From Nonomuraea spiralis (GTDB lineage Bacteria; Actinomycetota; Actinomycetes; Streptosporangiales; Streptosporangiaceae): a stretch of DNA of 64,000 nucleotides. Numbering within the stretch: position 1 is the first letter of the stretch; every line of letters starts with the position of its first letter. The notes below the pieces were generated by a model that did not search any database, had not been told where the DNA came from, and saw nothing but the letters and a program-made list of their open reading frames with translations. This document shows, piece by piece, positions 17,801 through 24,368 of the stretch. The position numbers and the translations under genes are program-made. The DNA is taken from positions 1-64,000 of the forward strand of contig NZ_BMRC01000005.1 in NCBI RefSeq assembly GCF_014648435.1, written 5' to 3'.

Positions 17801-18121
17801 GCGGTGCAGCGGCAGTCGCCGCCGAAGGCCAGCAGGCAGCCGGCGCAGCCGCGTCCGAGCCACGTCTACCGGAACGACGGCACCAGGCAGCCGACGCAGT
17901 CCTACACCGTCTACCGCGACGGCAGGATGTACCCGGACGGGCCGCCGCCGCCCAGCCTGACCAGGCCCGGCGGCTCCGGACAGGGTGAGAAGCAGATCTT
18001 CAGACCCGAGAAGGTCGAACCGGAGAACACGCGGACCGGCACGATCGCCGAGACCGGCGCCCGCGTCACCCGCTGGATCGACCAGAGCGGCCTGGACGAC
18101 CTCCTCGGCGGCCTGTTCTGA
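11885..18121 (+). CDS. RHS/YD-repeat protein with Ala/Lys/Arg-rich C-terminal tail
   Basis: A 2,078-residue protein starting at GTG with GGGAG upstream. A short polar N-terminus with the twin motif RWNRF (residues 11-15 and 28-32) precedes a hydrophobic export segment (about 45-63, ending ASAAP). Residues roughly 950-1760 are YD repeats (for example TYDRAGRLSTVTDPAGN, YDYDAAGNITKIAEK). The RHS core follows (HLGAREYDPKNGRFLSVDPI, then NAYAYANNSPVTMSDPDG near 1816), which in polymorphic toxins marks the cleavage point before a variable toxin tip. Here the tip is a roughly 145-residue helix of almost only Ala, Lys and Arg, then a Pro-rich tail ending DDLLGGLF. No toxin motif and no immunity gene follow. 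It could be a cell-wall or adhesion shell, a DNA- or polyanion-binding tip, or a toxin that has lost its end. Confidence 0.88.
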   Translation: MDSELELPESRWNRFQQPADEPDAPDPRWNRFEGVTPEAAWPRRLATVLAVVLLAPMAYAMPASAAPRKAPSVQKETPVKGGKVPVLRPLADPVAERAWKAPPAVAWPAPQTAELGGAATATLAAGFPVRLAPAKGVAAAAATPVKVELLKTDLLGVAMRLSPGQGVAAAKASGSTRLEIDYSGFRYASGGDYGARLRVVKLPECALDAAATGCAAPQPVKSDNDPKAGTLTAEVETTGLYAVTAAASGPSGDHAATSLAPSASWSVGNQSGDFSWSYGLRTPPALGGDEPDLSLDYSSQSVDGRTVSTNNQPSWVGEGFELNPSGYVERRYKACMIDGKKTGDLCWDQENATLSLGNSAVELVKDATSKQWRPKRDDGTRVEYLTGATNGDNNGEYWRVTTADGTQYSFGLNRLPGWATGKPETKSVQTVPVFGNNSGEPCYSSTPANAWCQQGYRWNLDYAVDTHGNATTYWYENEKNYYGRNMKPEQGTVYVRGAYLTRIDYGYLQNELFTRSPAARVVFDVAERCLPSGTITCAPDQLKKETAASWPDVPFDQICDSGVKCTDRLSPTFFSRKRLAKVTTQILNPAGQYAAVDSWTLAHQFPATGDGLSPSLWLASLQQSGHVGGTLTLPKVTFTGVQLPNRVDGNEGRAPLVKWRVQAVNNESGGELRVNYAAADCKPGDVPAAADKNTRLCFPQRWAPPAEGEVTDWFHKYVVTQTIEVDRVAGSPNVVKDYEYLDGAAWRYADNILVKPEQRTWADWRGFGRVRVREGDGQDTKRTLTEFRYFRGMHGDKQADGSKRSAQVVDTEGVKLDDLDQLSGFEREEILYNGDGGAILTATAEEPWSLKTAESTQGGVTKTAYVVEPKSMVTRTALAGGAWRRTGEERSYDAKGLLTQVEEKGDLATADDDECTRYTYARNDTAWMLDYTSRIQRVAASCGTAVSALAAGEVISDERVQYDDKAYGQAPTKGDVTTVQQLAAADGSTVTDSTHTYDVYGRETSETDPVGTTSTTTYSPATGAPATEVVETNQLGHVERTMLEPAWGEPVAEVDANNRRVDMEHDALGRLVKVWQPDRSKAAGQSPSTEFAYTMRTDGPSYVTTKTLRADGGYTVSHELYDGLMRERQTQEPAPRDDQTQDPALRDGRTITDTFYNSLGEVSKSNTGYFATGTPATDLLAVADTDVPTQVVSFFDGAGEVNAQALKAKGVEKYRVSATQEGDRIHVTPPAGGTATTRIGDADDRLVELRQYKGATPTGAYEATKYTYDRAGRLSTVTDPAGNVWRHNYDVRGREIKTEDPDKGVTTMTYNDADDLVSTTDSRGKTLWYVYDDLGRKKELRDGSATGTLLAEWKYDALAKGHMNASIRYAGGQAYKAEINAIDADYRTLRETVTVPAREGKLAGSYVLNTRYTLDDQVQSVSFPAGGGLEAESVVYSYDELSQPTKVSGLSSYVTATRYSKLGETLQYELGSGGKKTWLTYTHDESTRRLTRMRLDREGAAATDLDLNYDYDAAGNITKIAEKAGGQDTQCFTYDHLRRMTSAWTATDDCAGGTPTSGKIGGVAPYAVSYGYDATGNRIKETKHAWGGAPETVRTSTYPAAGAKQPHAVQNIGADLFTYDEAGNTTRRKVGTADQSLVWDAEGNLESVTEAGKTTSFVYDADGDRLLRKTPTDATLYVDDMELRFDFAKDAVEQTRYYTINGEPIAVRTPDNQVYFLAADHQGTAQAAVNGGTGELAVRRMTPFGEDRGSPPPWWPGQRAFVGGTQDPTTGLVHLGAREYDPKNGRFLSVDPIIDEEDPQQLNAYAYANNSPVTMSDPDGQLFWIAVGIAARIAARIIARKLAQAAARRAALAAARAAARRAAIAAAKRRAAALARKKALEAAKKKAAAAAKRKALAAARKKAAEKAKKAAAAVARRRAAAAARREARRKAAEAAAKRRASAAARARNRYRAERARRAEAAQRPARRPTSHRAVQRQSPPKASRQPAQPRPSHVYRNDGTRQPTQSYTVYRDGRMYPDGPPPPSLTRPGGSGQGEKQIFRPEKVEPENTRTGTIAETGARVTRWIDQSGLDDLLGGLF
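17359..17790 (+). repeat. Low-complexity repeat coding for an Ala/Lys/Arg helix in the RHS tail
   Basis: The DNA is an imperfect repetition of GCGGCGGCCAAGAAG- and GCGGCGGCCAGG-like units with no fixed period. It encodes about 145 residues made almost entirely of Ala, Lys and Arg (blocks such as KRRAAALARKKALEAAKKKA), like the tail of histone H1 or of mycobacterial HupB. The repetition makes the stretch prone to length change. Confidence 0.8.
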
Positions 18122-18127
18122 TCCCCG

Positions 18128-18169
18128 GCCACGGGCGTGAGGACCGCACCCGGCCCTCGCGCCCGTGGC
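18128..18169 (+). terminator. Bidirectional terminator between convergent RHS and hydrolase genes
   Basis: GCCACGGGCG (18128-18137) pairs perfectly with CGCCCGTGGC (18160-18169), and the stem extends inward to about 15 bp with one G-U pair. It fills the 48-base gap between the two stop codons. Confidence 0.8.
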
Positions 18170-19177
18170 TCACCCGGCCGTCGCGTCCGCCCGGACGTCG
18201 TGGGCCGTGGTGAAGGCCAGGAGAGAGGCCGCCGTCCGGGACGGTTCCTCCAGCATGGGGGAGTGCCCGACCCCGGGCAGCAGCTCGACGGTGGCCCCCG
18301 GGACCGCCCGGTAGCCGGCGGCCGAGGCCGAGCGCCATCTCCGGTCGTCCTGGCCGAAGATCACCAGCAGCGGCTTGCCGAGGACGGCCAGCCGGTCGGG
18401 CAGCGGGCGCTGCCGCAGGTAGGCGTCCGCCGCCTGCGAGGTGCTGGTGAGCGAGTGATAGGTGGTGCCGCGTACGTCCTCCACGAGCTGCGGCGGGATC
18501 CGGTAGCCGGGTCGGCTGAACGCGGTCTCCAGCCCCCGGAGCAGGATCCCGTCGGTGCGCAGGCGCCACAGCAGTTGCCCGGCGACGGGCACGAACAGCA
18601 ACTGTCCGACGAACCCGTCCGAGATGAAGGCGTCGAGGCGGGGCCCGGAGTCGATGAGGGCGAGCGCGCTCACCAGGCCGGGCCGCTGCTCGGCGAGCGA
18701 CGTGGCGACCGAGCCGCCGGTGGAGTGGCCGGCCACGACGGCGTGCCGCACGCCGAGCCGGTCCAGCGCCGCGCCGACCCGGCGGCCCTGCTCCGGGATG
18801 GTGTAGCCGCCGCCGGCCGGTTTGGCCGACCGGCCGTGGCCGAGCAGGTCGATCCGGATGACACGATGCGAGCGCGCCAGCTCCGGGACGACCGCGTCCC
18901 ACCAGCGGGTCGATCCGGCCAGCCCGTGGATCAGCACGAGCGCCGGGGCGCCGGCGGGGCCGTCCTGGCGGACGTACAGGCCACCGCCGTCGACGGGCAC
19001 GATCGACTCGCCCGTGGCCGCGGCCTCCTGGCCCGACACCGTCAGCGTGTTCACCAGGAGCAGCCCGGCGACGGCCAGGAGGACGCCCGCGACGACGAGC
19101 CGGCGCCTGCGCCGCCCTCCCGCGCGCCGCGCGCCCGTCCGGACGGCGGAGGTGTGGACCTCTAGGGAAGTCTTCAT
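18170..19177 (-). CDS. Membrane-anchored alpha/beta hydrolase
   Basis: A 335-residue protein. An Arg-rich stretch (RRAGGRRRRR) precedes one hydrophobic segment (VVAGVLLAVAGLLLVNTL, about residues 28-46), so it is probably an N-in, C-out anchored or exported enzyme. The alpha/beta hydrolase fold follows: oxyanion region LVLIHGLAGSTRWW, nucleophile elbow GHSTGG with Ser, acid residue near VIFGQDD, and catalytic His in LPGVGHSPMLEEP. This resembles epoxide-hydrolase/haloperoxidase-like esterases; a substrate cannot be named. It is transcribed alone, convergent to the RHS gene and separated from the ABC permease gene upstream by about 50 bases, so cotranscription with the ABC operon is possible. 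Confidence 0.85.
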   Translation of the reverse strand: MKTSLEVHTSAVRTGARRAGGRRRRRLVVAGVLLAVAGLLLVNTLTVSGQEAAATGESIVPVDGGGLYVRQDGPAGAPALVLIHGLAGSTRWWDAVVPELARSHRVIRIDLLGHGRSAKPAGGGYTIPEQGRRVGAALDRLGVRHAVVAGHSTGGSVATSLAEQRPGLVSALALIDSGPRLDAFISDGFVGQLLFVPVAGQLLWRLRTDGILLRGLETAFSRPGYRIPPQLVEDVRGTTYHSLTSTSQAADAYLRQRPLPDRLAVLGKPLLVIFGQDDRRWRSASAAGYRAVPGATVELLPGVGHSPMLEEPSRTAASLLAFTTAHDVRADATAG

Positions 19178-19229
19178 GACGACACTGTGGCCGCCCCCGC
19201 CGCCCGCCGGATTGGACGAATGTTCCCGG

Positions 19230-20027
19230 TCAGGCCACGTCGCGGCGCAACGGTCGCAGGACGGCTGCCGTGCTCGCCAGCACCGCGTACGCCAGCAGGA
19301 CCAGGGCTCCGGCCGCCGGGGACAGCAGCCGTACCGGCTCGCTGGACAGTTGCGCGGCCAGCGCGTCGGCCACGGCGGTGAAGTCCGTCAGCGCCGAGGT
19401 CGCGCCCCCGGGCAGCCACGGGTAGAGCTCCCGGACCCCGGGGATCATGATCAGCAGCAGCTCCCCGCCGTACAGGTAGCCGATCACCACGCACAGCGCG
19501 GCGACCTGGTGGCGCAGCAGCGCGCCCATCCCCACGCCGAGCACCACGTAGACCGCCATCGCCACCGCCAGCCGGGCCAGCAGCTCCACGATCGTCGCGG
19601 CGGGCAGCCCGAGCCCGACGCCGCGGGCCGCGGCCGCGCCGAACAGCGCCGCGCCGGCCGACCCGGCCAGGACCAGCCCGTACGCCAGGCCCGCCACGGC
19701 GTAGGCGACGAGCTTGGCCACCAGCACCCGCCACCGGTCCGGCGCGAACAGGAACGTGAAGTTCACCGTGCGGTGCCGGTACTCCGACGTCACGGCGAGC
19801 GTGCCGACCGCGGCCGGGACGAAGGCCGTGAACCCGAGGAACCCCAGGACGGCCCGCACCCCCGCCTCCGTGTGCAGCCCCGGCATCGGCGGCTCGAAGT
19901 TCTCCGGCCCGACGACGGCCAGCAGCCCGATCAGCCCGCCCCCGAGCAGGACGGCCACCAGCAGCATGGCCCACCACATCCGCGTGGCCAGCAGCCGCCG
20001 GAACTCCGCCCGGACGAAGGCCCTCAT
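19230..20027 (-). CDS. ABC transporter permease (ABC-2 type)
   Basis: A 265-residue integral membrane protein with about six hydrophobic segments (first at MWWAMLLVAVLLGGGLIGLLA, last near ALVLLAYAVLASTAAVL). The N-terminal RAEFRRLLATRMWW and the TSEYRHRTVNFTFLFAP loop are typical of ABC-2 permeases paired with DrrA/BcrA-like ATPases. It would export a lipophilic compound or lantibiotic-like substrate, or serve in self-protection. Its ATG overlaps the ATPase stop codon (ATGA, 20024-20027), so the two are translationally coupled. It is the last gene of a four-gene operon beginning with a helix-turn-helix gene. Confidence 0.88.
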   Translation of the reverse strand: MRAFVRAEFRRLLATRMWWAMLLVAVLLGGGLIGLLAVVGPENFEPPMPGLHTEAGVRAVLGFLGFTAFVPAAVGTLAVTSEYRHRTVNFTFLFAPDRWRVLVAKLVAYAVAGLAYGLVLAGSAGAALFGAAAARGVGLGLPAATIVELLARLAVAMAVYVVLGVGMGALLRHQVAALCVVIGYLYGGELLLIMIPGVRELYPWLPGGATSALTDFTAVADALAAQLSSEPVRLLSPAAGALVLLAYAVLASTAAVLRPLRRDVA

Positions 20028-20911
20028 GCCGCCGCCCCGGTGAGCCCGAGGAACAGCCGCTCCAGGGTCGGCTGCTCGGCGGTCAGGCCGTGGACCGGCA
20101 GCCCGTGGGCCGCGGCCAGCTCGGCCACCCGCGCCGGAGCCAGGCCGCGGACCCGCAGGTCGTGCGGCCCGGTCAGCTCCACCAGCTCGGCCTCGGCCAC
20201 CAGGACCGCGCGCAGCCCGGCGGCGTCGGGGGTGCGTACCAGCACGTCCGGCTCGGCGCCGCACAACTCCCGCAGGCGTCCGGCGGCCAGCAGCCGCCCT
20301 CGCCCGATGACCACCACGTCGTCGGCGACCTGCTGCACGTCGGCCAGCACGTGACTGGACACCAGGACCGTACGGCCCTCGGCGGCCAGCCCGCGCAGGA
20401 ACGAGCGCAACCAGGCCGCCCCCTCGGGGTCGAGCCCGTTGCCCGGCTCGTCCAGCAGCAGGACGCGCGGGTCGCCGAGCAGGGCGGTGGCCAGGTTGAG
20501 CCGCTGCCGCATACCGGTCGACAGGGCGCCCGTCGCCCGCCCGGCGGCCCCGGCCAGGCCCACCAGGCCCAGCAGGTCGTCGACCCGCCCGTCAGGATGA
20601 CCGCCCATCGCGGCATATATCCGGAGATGGTCCTTGACCGAATGCCGGGGATGGAACGACGCGGCGTCGAACATCGCGCCCACCACCGTGGTCGGGCGCG
20701 GCAGGTCGCGGTAACGCCGCCCGCCGATGGTCACGCCGCCGCGCGTGGGGGTGACGTGGCCGACCATCATCCGCATCGTCGTGGTCTTCCCGGCCCCGTT
20801 CAGGCCGAGGAACGCGGTGACCGCGCCCGGCCTGACCGTGAAGCTGAGGCCGTCGACCGCGGTCAGGGAGCCGTACCGTTTGGTGAGGTCGCGGACCTCG
20901 ACGCCGGTCAC
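20024..20911 (-). CDS. ABC transporter ATP-binding protein
   Basis: A 295-residue ATPase. Walker A is GLNGAGKTTT (near residue 37), the signature is LSTGMRQRLNLA (near 130), Walker B VLLLDEPGNGLDPEG (near 155) and the H-loop SSHVLADV (near 190). The substitution of Asn for the usual Pro/Asn position in the Walker A (LNGAGK) is normal for this drug-export subgroup. The C-terminal 90 residues carry the regulatory extension seen in BcrA/NatA-type exporters. ATG 20911 overlaps the stop of the PH-like gene (ATGA), and its own stop overlaps the permease start, giving a tightly coupled unit. Confidence 0.93.
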   Translation of the reverse strand: MTGVEVRDLTKRYGSLTAVDGLSFTVRPGAVTAFLGLNGAGKTTTMRMMVGHVTPTRGGVTIGGRRYRDLPRPTTVVGAMFDAASFHPRHSVKDHLRIYAAMGGHPDGRVDDLLGLVGLAGAAGRATGALSTGMRQRLNLATALLGDPRVLLLDEPGNGLDPEGAAWLRSFLRGLAAEGRTVLVSSHVLADVQQVADDVVVIGRGRLLAAGRLRELCGAEPDVLVRTPDAAGLRAVLVAEAELVELTGPHDLRVRGLAPARVAELAAAHGLPVHGLTAEQPTLERLFLGLTGAAA

Positions 20912-21270
20912 GCGACCACGGCCCGGAGTGTCGCGGCGACCCGGGCCGCGTCAGGGAGCGAGATGACCACCTCGTCGAACTCGCCGCCGGCCGCGGCGCG
21001 GTCCAGCAGCAGATGCACCGCCGGGACGCCGCGGGTGACCGACACGAGTTGCCGCGGGCCGCCGTACAGGCCCCACACACCGATCTTGGTGTGGCCCGTC
21101 ACGGCGAGCCCCCGCCGCGCGCCGCGCGGGACGCGCAGCGGCTCCCCGGCGACCCGCACCTCCCGCACCGCCGCGAGCGGGAAGACGTACCCGCCGCGAC
21201 CGGCGAGCAGCCGCTCCCAGCGGCCGAGTCCGATGGTGACCCGACCCTCGTTGACCATTACCGTCGCCAC
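20908..21270 (-). CDS. Small PH-like domain protein in ABC operon
   Basis: A 120-residue soluble protein. Its layout matches the small protein at 7934-8290: an early strand pair, FPLAAVREVRVAG, a loop with the GHTKIGVW/GLYGG pattern, then a strand pair and a closing helix (FDEVVISLPDAARVAATLRAV). These features suggest a bacterial PH-like fold. GTG 21270 has GGAAGG 7 bases upstream and lies 3 bases after the stop of the helix-turn-helix gene, and its own stop overlaps the ATPase start. Tight coupling suggests a role in the transporter's control or assembly, but no function is established. Confidence 0.7.
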   Translation of the reverse strand: MATVMVNEGRVTIGLGRWERLLAGRGGYVFPLAAVREVRVAGEPLRVPRGARRGLAVTGHTKIGVWGLYGGPRQLVSVTRGVPAVHLLLDRAAAGGEFDEVVISLPDAARVAATLRAVVA

Positions 21271-21273
21271 AGC

Positions 21274-21825
21274 TCAGCCTTCCTTCAGGGGGAGCAGGAC
21301 CGTCGCCAGCAGCCGTGGCGTACGCCCTCCTCCCGGCTCGTTCGCCAGCAGCGGCCGCACCAGCTCGGCGAACCCCTGCGCGAAAGCGATGAACTCCTCG
21401 TCGTCCAGGTGCAGCACCATTTGCTGGTAGCCGGCGCCGTCGGCCGCCAGGTCGACGTGATCCCGGTCGAGGTAGCGCGAGAATTCCGACAGCAGGCTCC
21501 CGGCGAACGCGGTGAACCACCGCGCGTGATCGTCCGGGGTCGCCGAGGCCAGCGCCTCGGGGGACGGGGTGAGGCCGCCCTCGGGCACCGCGTACACCCG
21601 TTCGGTCGCCCCGCCGACCTTGTGCTCCTCGACCACCTCCAGCAGCCCGGCCTTGGCCAGCGTCGAGATCTGCCGGTAGAGCGTCGCCTGCGGCACGTCG
21701 GGCAGCAGGCCCGCCAGGTCGGAGGCCGTACGGTGGCCGCCCGCGACGGCGCGCAGGATGCGGATGCGCACGGGATGCAGCGCCAGCTCGGCCCAGCGCT
21801 CTGTCGAGATCCTCACGTTGGACAC
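21274..21825 (-). CDS. ArsR-like winged-helix regulator
   Basis: About 183 residues. The N-terminal half is a winged helix of the ArsR/HTH_20 type: ALHPVRIRILRAVAGGHRTASDLAGLLPDVPQATLYRQISTLAKAGLLEVVEE. The C-terminal half is a helical dimerisation domain with the FTAFAGSLLSEFSRYL and DDEEFIAFAQGFAELV pattern found in regulators preceding ABC exporters. No Cys metal motif is visible. GTG 21825 or GTG 21816 are the likely starts; neither has a Shine-Dalgarno site, suggesting a leaderless transcript from the AT-rich stretch just upstream. It heads the operon with the PH-like protein, ATPase and permease and probably controls it. Confidence 0.85.
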   Translation of the reverse strand: MSNVRISTERWAELALHPVRIRILRAVAGGHRTASDLAGLLPDVPQATLYRQISTLAKAGLLEVVEEHKVGGATERVYAVPEGGLTPSPEALASATPDDHARWFTAFAGSLLSEFSRYLDRDHVDLAADGAGYQQMVLHLDDEEFIAFAQGFAELVRPLLANEPGGGRTPRLLATVLLPLKEG

Positions 21826-21837
21826 GTTATCACTATC

Positions 21838-21855
21838 GAGAATGAGAATGACAAT
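21838..21855 (+). promoter_or_regulatory. Tandem GAnAAT hexamers in the divergent promoter region
   Basis: GAGAAT, GAGAAT and GACAAT stand in tandem without gaps at 21838-21855, between the ArsR-like operon and the sensor kinase gene. Arrays of three such hexamers resemble Fur-type recognition sites (GATAAT repeats). This is AT-rich DNA in a very GC-rich setting and coincides with the expected promoter. The assignment to a Fur-family protein is weak. Confidence 0.35.
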
Positions 21856-21919
21856 CGGAGGGCGTTCCCGCATGTCAAGGGCCCTGTGAGGGTAGATGGC
21901 GGCTGAGGGGGACCCGGTG

Positions 21920-23071
21920 ATGGGAGCGTCGGTCGACTACCAGGCGGCATTCGAGGCACTGCCGTGTCCCTGCGTGGTGCTCACGCGCGGGCAGGTCGTG
22001 CTCGCCGTCAACGACGCGTACCTGCGGATGACCGGCCAGGACCGGGAGGAGATCGTCGGCCGCGGCCTGCTGGGCGAGCCGCCGGTCCTCGGCGACCTGA
22101 GCGGGTCCGGGGCGGCGAAGCTGCGCGCCTCGCTGGAGCGGGTGGCCGGTACGGGCGTCGGCGACGTCGTACCGCTGCTGCGGCACGACTGGGAGCCGCC
22201 CGACCAGTGCCATTGGCGCCTGACGAACGCGCCCGTGCTCGACCCGGCGGGGGAGGTGCGCACGATCGTCGTCGTCTTCGGCGAGATCACCGGTGCCCTC
22301 GAACGCGGACGACCCGCGAACGTCCCGCCCGGCGGGCGCGTCTCCGGCCCGCTCAAGCCGAACGCGCTGCTCCACCAGGCCTACCGCCAGGAGCAGCAGA
22401 AGGTCTCGATGTTGCACGAGACGATCGAGCACCAGCAGCGGTTCGTGTTCGACGCCGCCCACGACCTGCGCAACCCCATCACGGGCCTGCTGACCGAGCT
22501 GGAGGAGGCGCTGTCCGACCCCGAAGCCGACCTGCGCCGGACCCTCCACAGCCTGCGCCGGGACGCCGAACGCCTCAACGACATCGTCGGCGACCTGCTC
22601 GCCCTGGCCCGCCTGTACACCGCCCCGCCGCCCGGCGCCGATCTCGTCGACCTCGCCCGCCTGGTCGTGGAGGAGCTGGACACCCACCCGCCCAGCGCCG
22701 CCGTCGTCACCCGGCTGGAGCAGGACGTGGTCGTCCGGGCCTCGCGGGTGCGGCTGGCCCGGCTGCTGTCCAACCTGGTGGCCAACGCCGAGCGCCACAC
22801 CACCAGCAGGATCGAGTTCGTGGTCGCCGCCGCCGCGCCGTACGCGGTGCTGGAGGTCGTCGACGACGGGCCGGGCATCCCGCGCGAGGAGCGGGAGCGC
22901 ATCTTCCACCGGCTGTACCGCCAGGACCAGGCGCGCGCCCTGGACTCCGGCGGCTCCGGGTTCGGCCTGCCGATCGCCCGCGAGATCGCCCACGCCTACG
23001 GGGGCGACCTCTTCGTGGCCGACCACCCGGACGGCGCCCGGTTCGTGTTGCGGCTCCCGCTGGCGTCCTAG
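21920..23071 (+). CDS. Soluble PAS-domain sensor histidine kinase (orphan)
   Basis: About 383 residues with no membrane segment. A PAS domain occupies roughly residues 5-125 (YQAAFEALPCPCVVLTRG, MTGQDREEIVGRG, the C-terminal RLTNAPVLDPAGEVRTIVVV). The HisKA helix has the phosphorylated His in FVFDAAHDLRNPITG (about 178). The HATPase part shows the N box LLSNLVANAERH, the G1 box DDGPGIP and the G2 box GSGFGLPIA. No response-regulator gene is next to it, so the partner is elsewhere. Two Cys in the PAS start (PCPC) might bind a cofactor or respond to redox state. Start is ATG 21920 (GAGGGGG 8 bases upstream) or ATG 21896. Confidence 0.88.
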   Translation: MGASVDYQAAFEALPCPCVVLTRGQVVLAVNDAYLRMTGQDREEIVGRGLLGEPPVLGDLSGSGAAKLRASLERVAGTGVGDVVPLLRHDWEPPDQCHWRLTNAPVLDPAGEVRTIVVVFGEITGALERGRPANVPPGGRVSGPLKPNALLHQAYRQEQQKVSMLHETIEHQQRFVFDAAHDLRNPITGLLTELEEALSDPEADLRRTLHSLRRDAERLNDIVGDLLALARLYTAPPPGADLVDLARLVVEELDTHPPSAAVVTRLEQDVVVRASRVRLARLLSNLVANAERHTTSRIEFVVAAAAPYAVLEVVDDGPGIPREERERIFHRLYRQDQARALDSGGSGFGLPIAREIAHAYGGDLFVADHPDGARFVLRLPLAS

Positions 23072-23078
23072 CTCCCTC

Positions 23079-23104
23079 ACTTATGCCGATGGTCAGCCAT
23101 AAGT
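23079..23104 (+). promoter_or_regulatory. Inverted repeat upstream of the ROK gene (possible autoregulatory site)
   Basis: ACTTATG (23079-23085) and CATAAGT (23098-23104) are perfect inverted 7-mers with 12 bases between them, 69 bases before the ROK start. ROK repressors bind AT-rich inverted repeats, so this is a candidate autoregulatory operator; it could also be part of a weak terminator for the kinase gene. Confidence 0.45.
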
Positions 23105-23172
23105 TCGGGTTTTGCCGTCGTAGATAGACTTGGAAGCCTCTGAAGTGGCTGCCGTCATCGGCGGAGAGGCTG

Positions 23173-24360
23173 GTGTTGACTCTGGACACGCTCCACGGCG
23201 CGACGGCGGGGGCCGGCGCGCTGCTCTCCCTGCTGCGGGAGGGACCCCCGCGCACCCGGACCGAGCTGGTTCAGCTCACCGGCCTGGCCCGCTCCACGGT
23301 CTCGCAACGACTCGACGCGCTGCTGCGCCACCGCTGGGTGCTGCCCGCCGACGACGTCGTGTCCTCGGGCGGGCGTCCGGCGGCGATGTTCGCCTTCAAC
23401 CGTACGGCGCGGCTCGTCCTGGCCGCCGACCTGGGGGTCATGCACGAGCGGGTCGCGCTCACCGACCTCGGCGGCGCGGTGCTGGCCGAGCGGACCGCCG
23501 ACGTGCCGATCGGCCGGGGCCCGGAGGCGACGCTCGGACGGCTCGCGCGCACGTTCGCCGAGCTGCTGGAGGAGAGCGGGCGCGACCTGGCCGACGTGTG
23601 CGGCGCGGGCATCGGCCTGCCGGGGCCCGTCGAGTACTCCACGGGACGTCCGGTCAACCCGCCGCTCATGCCGGGCTGGGACCGTTTCCCGGTGCCCGAG
23701 TGGCTGGGGGAGCGGCTGGGTGCGCCGGTCTTCGTCGACAACGACGTCAACATCATGGCGCTCGGCGAGCAGCGGGCCGGCCGGCAGGAGGCCGGCCAGC
23801 TCGTCTTCGTCAAGATCGGTACGGGCATCGGCTGCGGCGTGATCTCCGACGGCCGCCTCCACCGGGGAGCCCAGGGCGCGGCCGGCGACATCGGGCACAT
23901 CCGCGTCGCCACCGCCGGCGACGACGTGTTGTGCCACTGCGGCAACGTGGGCTGCCTGGAGGCCCTGGCGGGCGGGGCCGCGCTGGCCGCCCGGATCTCC
24001 TCGACGGGCGTGCCCGCCCAGGGCGGCCGGGACGTCGTGACCCTGCTGCGCGCGGGCAACCGCGACGCCGCCCAGCTCGTCCGCCAGGCGGGCCGCGAGA
24101 TCGGCGACGTGCTGGCCACGATCGTGAACTTCTTCAACCCGGCGGCGATCGTGATCGGCGGCGACCTCGCCGACGCGGGGGAACATCTGCTCGCCGGGGT
24201 CCGCGAGGCGATCTACAAGCGCTCGCTCCCGCTGGCCACGCAGCACCTGCGCATCCAGGTCAGCGAGCTGGGCGACCGGGCCGGCGTCGTGGGAGCGGCC
24301 GTCATGGTGCTGGAGAACGTCCTCGCCCCCGACGCGGTGGACAGCAGCCTGGCCGGCTGA
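23173..24360 (+). CDS. ROK-family transcriptional regulator
   Basis: A 395-residue protein. A winged helix-turn-helix (TRTELVQLTGLARSTVSQRLDALLRHRWV) occupies the first 60 residues. The ROK sugar-kinase fold follows: nucleotide-binding loop LVLAADLGVMHERVAL, the sugar-binding GIGLPGPVEY, VFVDNDVNIMALGE and the zinc motif CHCGNVGCLE (C-x-C-x4-C) with the upstream GDIGH His. The catalytic-type Asp in the DND segment is kept. ROK regulators sense a sugar or sugar phosphate and repress catabolic genes. GTG 23173 has GGAGAGG upstream. The downstream secreted sugar-oxidising fusion is a natural target candidate, though no shared operator was found. Confidence 0.9.
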   Translation: MLTLDTLHGATAGAGALLSLLREGPPRTRTELVQLTGLARSTVSQRLDALLRHRWVLPADDVVSSGGRPAAMFAFNRTARLVLAADLGVMHERVALTDLGGAVLAERTADVPIGRGPEATLGRLARTFAELLEESGRDLADVCGAGIGLPGPVEYSTGRPVNPPLMPGWDRFPVPEWLGERLGAPVFVDNDVNIMALGEQRAGRQEAGQLVFVKIGTGIGCGVISDGRLHRGAQGAAGDIGHIRVATAGDDVLCHCGNVGCLEALAGGAALAARISSTGVPAQGGRDVVTLLRAGNRDAAQLVRQAGREIGDVLATIVNFFNPAAIVIGGDLADAGEHLLAGVREAIYKRSLPLATQHLRIQVSELGDRAGVVGAAVMVLENVLAPDAVDSSLAG

Positions 24361-24368
24361 ACGTCCAG

